From: Oscheius dolichura
Lineage: Eukaryota; Nematoda; Chromadorea; Rhabditida; Rhabditidae
Assembly: GCA_932521035.1 (NCBI GenBank)
Contig: OW051494.1
Span: 10,650,001 to 10,714,000 of the forward strand
DNA length: 64,000 nucleotides
Reading direction: 5' to 3'
Position 1 is the stretch's first letter; each line of letters begins with the position of its first letter. The notes under the pieces were generated by a model. That model saw only the letters and a program-made list of their open reading frames with translations. It searched no databases and was not told the DNA's origin. Below, one piece after another: positions 58,172 to 64,000 of this stretch. A program made the translations under genes and the position numbers.

Positions 58172-58510
58172 ATGAGCCGCTATCCTAGTCCCACTCGTCC
58201 ACCTGCAGATATTTCCCCTCTGACGGGGGATCTTCCCTATTATATTGAAGAACGAATGGTCAACGACCTCCAGCAACATATTGGACAGCTAAAGAAGGAA
58301 TTGAATGGAATTCCTACTGTAGAAATGAGGGAAAAGTTAGTCTTTCATTCATTTTCAGGGAAAGAATCAGAGAGGGCTAATAGAATTATTTCCAGCCTTG
58401 TTCATTACTGTCTGGAGCATGAGAATGACGATCCGTTCACCAATAGCCAGCTGCTGAAAAAGAATCCCTTTGATGAGACCAAAAAGAAGAAGACGTGCGT
58501 GATTTTCTAG
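58172..58510 (+). CDS. heterotrimeric G-protein gamma subunit
   Basis: Exons 58172-58335 and 58396-58510 (58-61 nt intron ending TTTCCAG) give 92 residues. The core matches G gamma: a helix (ERMVNDLQQHIGQLKKEL), then LVHYCLEHENDDPF (compare the family's DL-x2-YC-x2-H-x2-NDP) and KNPFDETKKKKTCVIF. The last four residues are a CAAX box with C-terminal Phe, and a lysine run precedes it, so the protein is expected to be prenylated and membrane-attached. It would pair with a G beta subunit. A shorter apparent intron ending at the first TTTTCAG would break the frame, and reading straight through would insert about 20 residues that disrupt the family alignment. The N-terminus (SPTRPPADISPLTGDLPYYI) is longer than usual. 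Confidence 0.93.
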   Translation: MSRYPSPTRPPADISPLTGDLPYYIEERMVNDLQQHIGQLKKELNGIPTVEMREKLVFHSFSGKESERANRIISSLVHYCLEHENDDPFTNSQLLKKNPFDETKKKKTCVIF

Positions 58511-58593
58511 ACTATTTCCCCAGCTAACCATTTTCTTTTTAAATTACTGTTTACTCTGACTATTTTGTATCCAATGACTGTATTCTTAACAAG

Positions 58594-59472
58594 GGAACCT
58601 TTTTAGTTTGGTACACTCGTGAAGGAAGACCTACACCGTTCGATAGAGCATCAAAAGTTATGCTAGAAACTGTTTTCCATTTCTACGAAACCCCCTCATG
58701 GTACGGTCCCCCGCGCCGCTGAACTTTACGTGTTAAATTTGTCGAAACTGATTTTCGTTATGCTTCACGTGTATGCTATTTCACTTGATAAGCCTCTAAC
58801 GTGGGTCATTTCCGTTAAAAAACTGTATGTGCCGAACTCAAAATCACATCATAGCTAATAGGTTCTCGTCCAGTTGTACTGCTCGAACGTAAAGTTCAAC
58901 AAGACAAGAAAAGCTGTTTTATTTCCCTGTGGGCAAGCTGTCTATTTTTCACTATTCTCTTTATCACCCATTTGGCAATATAATATAGGGAAAAGCATAA
59001 TTTGTCTTCGTGGTTCCAAATACATTTGTAATCCCCCGTTTTTTGAATCCCGAATGGCCAAATTTGAAGAAGGAATAGATTATGCCCCTCATGAAACGAT
59101 ACCCACTTTCTGATACTCGAATATGACTGCAAACTCTTGATCGGTTGACCACCGTTATCAAAAGTCGTTTTTCCCGTAAAAATACAAGAGCAAAAGACTA
59201 TTGCTCCAACGGAGACTCGAACCCTGCCAGAAAAAAAGCAAAAGTTTTGTGAGCATGTGCGTTACCCACTCGACCACCGCTTCACATTTTGTTATCTGCG
59301 ATCACTAGTATACAACTGCGAAAATCAGTTTTTAACACGTAAAGTTCAGCGGCGCGGGGACCGTACCATGAGGGGTTTCGTAGAAATGGAAAACAGTTTC
59401 TAGCATAACTTTTGATGCTCTATCGAACGGTGTAGGTCTTCCTTCACGAGTGTACCAAACTAAAAAGGTTCC
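58594..59472. mobile_element. 880-bp element with 145-bp terminal inverted repeats
   Basis: GGAACCTTTTTAGTTTGGTA begins the left end and its exact complement closes the right end. The two arms of about 145 bp differ only by two single-C indels (in the CCCCC runs), and similarity extends a further ~15 bp after a small gap. The interior of about 570 bp has no transposase-like frame but contains a tRNA-like segment at 59196-59290. It is probably a non-autonomous DNA transposon or foldback element. The low divergence of the arms suggests recent activity or ongoing conversion. Confidence 0.88.
59196..59290 (-). other. tRNA-like pol III promoter segment inside the TIR element
   Basis: Minus strand: GTGGTCGAGTGGGTAACGC resembles a tRNA A box/D arm, and about 45 nt later GGGTTCGAGTCTCC resembles a B box/T arm. 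The acceptor sides (GAAGCGG and TTGGAGC) do not pair and no clean anticodon stem forms, so it is not a functional tRNA as written. A SINE head or decayed class II-like tRNA is possible. Confidence 0.6.
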
Positions 59473-59764
59473 GTTGTAAGATGTACCGCTTTTCTAGACT
59501 TCCCCGCTGAATATTTCCTTCTGGGGCCCCTTTTTAGCCTCAAGAGAGAGCCTACAGTACCAATTGGGTTCTCTAGACTTTAATCAGTTTCTGTTCTCAT
59601 TAAAAATGTTCTCCAAAAAACTTTCTAAACGTACCCACCAAGCCAGAATAGAGACTATTCTGGCATTTGAATCCTGAGGGGCGGTAATAGTCTTTTGTGT
59701 TTTCCCATTAAATGGATCACTGCGAAAAAGATCTGGAAGAGATATACAGAAAAGCGGAACCTGA

Positions 59765-60190
59765 ATTTTCCGATGCATGTGGTAGAGGGCGGTCTCTATC
59801 CAACCGAAGCTTCTGGTCAAGAATTGAACGACTCCGTCTCACCTTCTCCACTTCTGTGGATCTATCATATACCGCTAAAATGAAAAATATCTACAAGATG
59901 ATGTTTTTATCTCAGCCAGAATGAATTCCCTGCACGTATTTCGACCTGAAATAGGCCCCATACTAACCCTCCCCAGCAGTCTCAATTGAGTTATCCTCTC
60001 CTCAGACTGCTGGAGAAGCCACGGCCCGAAATCTTGACTTGAAGGAAAGTCCGGTAGCTCGTTGGAATTGTCTCGTCGAGCTGAGTCTGAAAAACCGAGT
60101 CCTGTAGCCGTAGTTCTTTGTATTCAACAGTAGTAGGGCGATTGAGACAAGCGGAAGATTTGAATTTTTAAAATCTCTTCCCGAACTTGA
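59765..60190 (+). repeat. dispersed repeat family R3, copy 4 (longest)
   Basis: Landmarks in order: CATGTGGTAGAGGGCGGTCT, AACCGAAGCTTCTGGTCAAG, CCACTTCTGTGGATCTATCA, TTATCTCAGCCAGAATGAAT, TCTCAATTGAGTTATCC, CTCGTCGAGCTGAGTCTG, CCTGTAGCCGTAGTTC, GGGCGATTGAGA. It is used as the reference copy. Confidence 0.78.
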
Positions 60191-60313
60191 TTATGGGCTA
60201 AAGGGACCAAATCTTTTCATTCAAGGAAGTATCAAGGGGCAGATATGTTTTGTTTCCATTTATTCGAACTCTTTCAATAAAACTATAAAACAAAGACCAA
60301 CAAAAATAACTCC

Positions 60314-62624
60314 TCATAGAGATTCATAAAATTCTTTCCATTCAAATTTCTGCAGCTCATTTGTCGCGTCGCATTCCATCAGTCGAATCTGGCTGCTGTT
60401 TTCTTCGTTACCGCTGGGCATTGTGATGCAGTGACTGGCGATGGTCATAATCTGCTTCGTCTCCTCGTCATATCTCCACGGACCGTCGACAGTTCCCTTG
60501 ACACAGGCCTCCGACTGAACAGCGTTCCCATTCGGCCTCAAGCACCATTCTCCCTGGGCCAGTTGGCCTTCCGTATTCAATCGAAGGATTCGTGTTCCGC
60601 CGTGGCGACAGTTGCCAACACCCAAGCGGCCAGGAATCGAACCCAATCTCTCGAGGCACTGCTCTAAAATGGAAAGAATTAAAGGAATACAGTAGCCACT
60701 TACGGGAAAAAGTATTCTTCGCATGACCCCAAACTTTATTCGGCGGGAGGAGCGGATAGCTGGGCAACACATCATATGCCACGTTTTCCATATACCTGAA
60801 AGGATACTGTATTTAAAAAAGCTTTTAAGGGCTTACCAATGAAAATCTTTACACTGTAGCCGTTCCTTGATAGCGATCTGCTCAGTTAAATCACCAGGAT
60901 CAATTTTAGCCGCTTGAGGCTCCCTCGTCAAATAATACTGCTCATAATCACCCATCCATGTCTTCACAACTCGTTTCATATTCTAAACTTCCGTTTTAAT
61001 TTGAAATAAATCCAATTGTTACCTTTGAAGTGATCGGCTTGCCGCTATACTTTCCATAAGTATACGGTACCCGACTGCGATAAACATGGCCGACGTGTGA
61101 GCACGGAACAAAGAGAATTCCGCCCCCACACATCCAACTCTTGAAGCTCAGCTCATACTGCTCACCGCCCCAGATTTTCAGCCCGTCATCATAGTAATCC
61201 AACTCGGCGAACCATTTCCTATCAATTGCGAAAAGACCGCCAGCATGAGTGGGAGATCTGAAAGAAAATCAGCTCAAAAAATGGATTGTTGCCCCCGGCA
61301 CCCGTAAAATCTCGGCAGCTGACTGTTAGGGCAAGATCGCGCCTACAGTAACCCAGATCTGCTTCCAAAAACCTCCAGAACCTTGTAAAAAGAAAAAAGA
61401 CCAACCTGAAGGGCATGCTGTCCCTGTGGCGATTTTTCTGTTCGTTTTCCGTGATCTGCGTCTCTTTGTACAGTAATCCCCATTCAAAAATGCCACTATG
61501 AAGGCTATTCCACAGACTGCTACGATATTCCCATGTTTCCGCTTCAATTCCACCGATAATTGGTACCGTCATCACTTTCCTATAATATCGTCTTGAGACT
61601 CAAAATGAATATGAAAGAGACCTGTTATGTTTGATAGGAGCCAACAGAGGAGGCAACCAATTAACGTTGACTTCACAATGAGCATCCAAAAAGACGACCA
61701 CATCGGCTACGGCTGCTTTAGCTCCGAGATTACGGGCTCCAATCAATCCGAGACGTTCGGTTGCTCGCAGGAGACGAACTGTTCCATCAAATTGGCGGAT
61801 GTACTCCTCCAGACGGGCTTTCAAATGTTCTAAAATGGAAAACATAGGATAAAGAGAGGGAAACAAACTTTTTGTTGAAACATCGTCGACCATTATGATC
61901 TCCTTGAGCAACTGAGGAGGACTTCTCAAGAGGACAGAATGTACCGTTCGGAGCAGAGCAGACCAGCCCTCATTATGGAAGACAATGACCACGGAGACGG
62001 TGGGAAGGGACTTCGGATAGTGCCAGTATTTACACCTGTATAATTTTGTATTCTGCTTTTAAAAAAAGGGGCCTACTCGGTCGAGCGAACGTCGGGAATT
62101 GTCCTGGTCAAGGAGATCTGACTGCTGACGTATTCATTGAAGCCATATTCTGCGATGGACGCTTGCGAAGCCTTCTTACCTTCTTCGTCGGTGATATGGA
62201 CGGGACGACCATTTTCTCCGGGGTTGCTGCTTGGCTTCTCCTGTTCCACTGGCTCGTAATTGCCTCGAGTTGGATAGCGATAGACTGTAGCCGGATCAGG
62301 GTCGCCAGGAAGAGCCACAGTTGAGGAGGTAACAAGTCCTGGAGCTGGCGGAGGCGGCGAACTCCATCTGGAGACGATGAAGACGAGAAAGAGAACAGCC
62401 GTCACAACAAAGAACTTGAAATATCTGGAAAGCAAATAAATTAGTAGAAAACTAGCAGAAAAGCGAGAAGTAAACAAAAGTTGGCAAGGAGTCAGCATCT
62501 CTTAGACGGGACGCGTTTACAGCGGGCGCGCCCATTCTGATCATTTTAGAGCAATTAGAGTAACTTTTCCTTACCTTTGCCGATACAGACGCATGCGGAG
62601 GAGTTGTCTTCCCACGTAGGACAT
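60314..62624 (-). CDS. polypeptide N-acetylgalactosaminyltransferase (mucin-type)
   Basis: Nine exons (62624-62575, 62424-62077, 62035-61869, 61829-61622, 61579-61406, 61257-61023, 60982-60837, 60795-60704, 60663-60314) give 589 residues, the usual length. It is a type II Golgi protein: short cytosolic tail, one anchor ([14 protein letters not shown]) and a stem. The GT-A catalytic domain shows [34 protein letters not shown], the metal-binding DAHCEVN (DxH) and [18 protein letters not shown] ricin-type lectin domain ends the protein ([22 protein letters not shown]). It transfers GalNAc from UDP-GalNAc to Ser/Thr. It corresponds to nematode gly genes, but the exact orthologue is not resolved. 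A partial R1 MITE lies in intron 5. Confidence 0.95.
61288..61326. mobile_element. MITE family R1, end fragment in GalNAc-transferase intron
   Basis: CCCGGCACCCGTAAAATCTC-GGCAGCTGACTG matches one R1 terminus. The opposite end is missing. Confidence 0.7.
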
Positions 62625-62781
62625 TCCACTGCTGGCAACTGACGTTAAATGAGCAAAAGTTTAGTCCAATTCGTGGTCAAAAACCGTAAACTGTCCAAAT
62701 TTTGGTCAAATCTCGTCCAAGTCGGGTAAAAGCGAAGTTTTCCGGTAAACTTCATTTCTACTACAGCCACGGTCTGGAGGA

Positions 62782-63618
62782 ATGTGCGTACCGAAGAAGA
62801 AGTCTTGTTCTGATAAGACCGCGATGCTGAAGAAGTCAACAGCTTCAAAACTCTCGGGATGTGACACCGTCAAGGAGAAGACCCAAAAAGAACAGGACGA
62901 ATACCGTATGAAAGAGGTATTTGCCCAGATGCATGCGGATGCGAATGCAGCCGGCGTGGCCAATATGTTACAAGAGGAACGAGCCAAGGCCAAGAGGCAG
63001 ATAAAAACCAGCCTAGCAGTTGGGGATATTGGCTTCTCGTACGAGCGAGGCGGCGGAATTGAGCCAAACATCAAGGATGACACGATTATGGAAAGAAGAA
63101 AGCCGAAGAATTCGAAAGAACGGGCAGCCATCAAGAAGAAGATATCCTACAAATATGACCGCTCAAATTCGTCGAGTGGCAGCTCCGTGGAGGAGTATCA
63201 CTTGCAGCTGCCGCGGATAGAAGAGGAAGAGCCGACGGCCCAGAAATATATGCACCTGTACAAGGACATGGAATATATGACGCATGGAATGATCTATAAC
63301 ATCAATGCCAAGGATATGCCGAAGGTATCGGTGGATCGGAAAGTTGTGCTGGATCCGTTTGGCCCGCTGGATCAGCTGGAGTGTCCGGTGTTCACTTGGG
63401 ACCAACTGAAGTGCAACTCCCTCACTACTCAGGTGACGACAATGCCACTTCATAAGGAAAAAACGGCGGAGGAGAAGACAGCCCAGGAGATTGGAGTCGA
63501 AACGGTTGGAGAGATCCGAGTCCGGTGGATGAATCCAGTGGTAAAGAAGGTCATCACCGAGTGGCTCGACGAGCAGACGGCCGAGATGCCGTCCGAATGC
63601 GCCACTGGCAGGGAATGA
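62782..63618 (+). CDS. single-exon lysine/glutamate-rich protein, 278 aa, unrecognised
   Basis: An uninterrupted frame opens with MCVPKKKSCSDKTAMLKKST and ends SECATGRE. Composition is hydrophilic with a helical N-terminal third (KEQDEYRMKEVFAQMHADAN...LQEERAKAKRQ), a Ser-rich hinge (SSSGSSVEEY) and a more ordered C-terminal half (YMHLYKDMEYMTHGMIYNIN, RVRWMNPVVKKVITEWLDEQ). There is no signal peptide or membrane segment, so it is probably nuclear or cytosolic. No family is recognised. It is unusual here in lacking introns, which could reflect retroposition or simple intron loss. It starts 157 bp from the divergent GalNAc-transferase start. Confidence 0.75.
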   Translation: MCVPKKKSCSDKTAMLKKSTASKLSGCDTVKEKTQKEQDEYRMKEVFAQMHADANAAGVANMLQEERAKAKRQIKTSLAVGDIGFSYERGGGIEPNIKDDTIMERRKPKNSKERAAIKKKISYKYDRSNSSSGSSVEEYHLQLPRIEEEEPTAQKYMHLYKDMEYMTHGMIYNINAKDMPKVSVDRKVVLDPFGPLDQLECPVFTWDQLKCNSLTTQVTTMPLHKEKTAEEKTAQEIGVETVGEIRVRWMNPVVKKVITEWLDEQTAEMPSECATGRE

Positions 63619-64000
63619 ACAGATCAAACTGAGGATAAGTAACGAAAATGAAGCTTCTTCTTTAGTTTTTCTTATTCATTTATGTTCAATTTGTTAGCTG
63701 TTTCTTGGTTGAAGATTCCTTCGTGTATTGAGACTACAGCACCCTCCATTACCGGTTCTTGTGTCCCGCTCTTTCGAGGGGATTCCAAAAATTGAATACT
63801 ACTCATAAGCGTCCACTTGCACGGAAATCTTTAGTAAAAGGCGAAAGATTTTCACGATTGAATGCAAGAGGACCAGAGGTAGCGGTAACTAGAAAGCGAC
63901 GGGGGGAATGCGTCGCGGCGGCCGACTATTTACGGGTGCAGCGCCAGTTTTATTGGCTGGCTGGAGACGGGGGGAACGGTGGGCTGTCTTTGGAAGGCTC
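63619..64000. other. 3' flank to window end, with R1 fragment
   Basis: No coding exon recognised. At about 63925-63945 the sequence CTATTTACGGGTGCAGCGCC matches one end of MITE R1. GC content rises sharply in the last 120 bases. Confidence 0.5.

Noticed and set aside
58336-58358. 23-nt intron in the G gamma gene
   Set aside because: Too short and frame-breaking; the longer intron to 58395 restores the conserved LVHYCLEH segment.

Overview
This window looks like a rhabditid-type nematode nuclear genome, possibly Caenorhabditis or a close relative. Genes are dense and cut by many short introns (about 35-60 nt) ending in TTTCAG or TTTTAG. The encoded families are typical of nematodes, and the octamer TACTGTAG/TTACGGTA recurs in introns and spacers. 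The species is not resolvable from the sequence alone.

Layout. Bases 1-13.7 kb hold no protein-coding gene I can support: only pyrimidine-rich spacer, microsatellites and one intron-containing tRNA-Leu(CAA). From 13.7 to 22.1 kb lies a Musashi-type RNA-binding protein gene (+) with introns of 3.4 and 2.4 kb. From 24.5 to 35.3 kb come a small unrecognised gene (-), a tRNA-Asp-like gene, an erlin (+), a four-pass membrane protein (-), a multi-pass membrane protein (+) and a classical SDR oxidoreductase (+). A small cysteine-rich gene fragment (-) follows at 35.4-35.65 kb.

The most distinctive region is 36.3-51.6 kb. Four paralogous large P-loop GTPase genes lie together (called A, B, C and D here): A and B (-), C (+) and D (-). 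They share a G domain (GETGVGKST, DTPGVGD), a middle helical domain, a Cys/His putative zinc module, a predicted coiled coil and, in A-C, a Lys-rich C-terminus. Ahead of the G domain each carries one to four copies of a roughly 50-residue helical module I do not recognise. B and A are 123 bp apart head to tail, compatible with a nematode operon. B and C are divergent and C and D convergent.

Downstream are a secreted C-type lectin (+), an unrecognised gene whose 5' end abuts a repeat (-), a secreted cysteine-rich protein with TSP1-like motifs (+), a G-protein gamma subunit (+), a polypeptide GalNAc-transferase (-) and, divergent from it, a single-exon lysine-rich protein (+). A GTPase array beside a C-type lectin resembles an environmental-response or innate-immunity neighbourhood, but that role is inference.

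Mobile DNA is prominent. There is a MITE family with ends reading GGCTCGG...CCGATCCCCTGCACCCGTAAAG (about eight full copies, four of them in introns of the GTPase genes, one splitting a tRNA-Glu relic). There is also a hairpin repeat of about 120 bp (four copies), a third dispersed repeat of about 300-400 bp (four copies), and an 880-bp element with nearly perfect 145-bp terminal inverted repeats enclosing a tRNA-like pol III promoter. All gene models were spliced by eye; junctions were chosen to preserve frame and family similarity.
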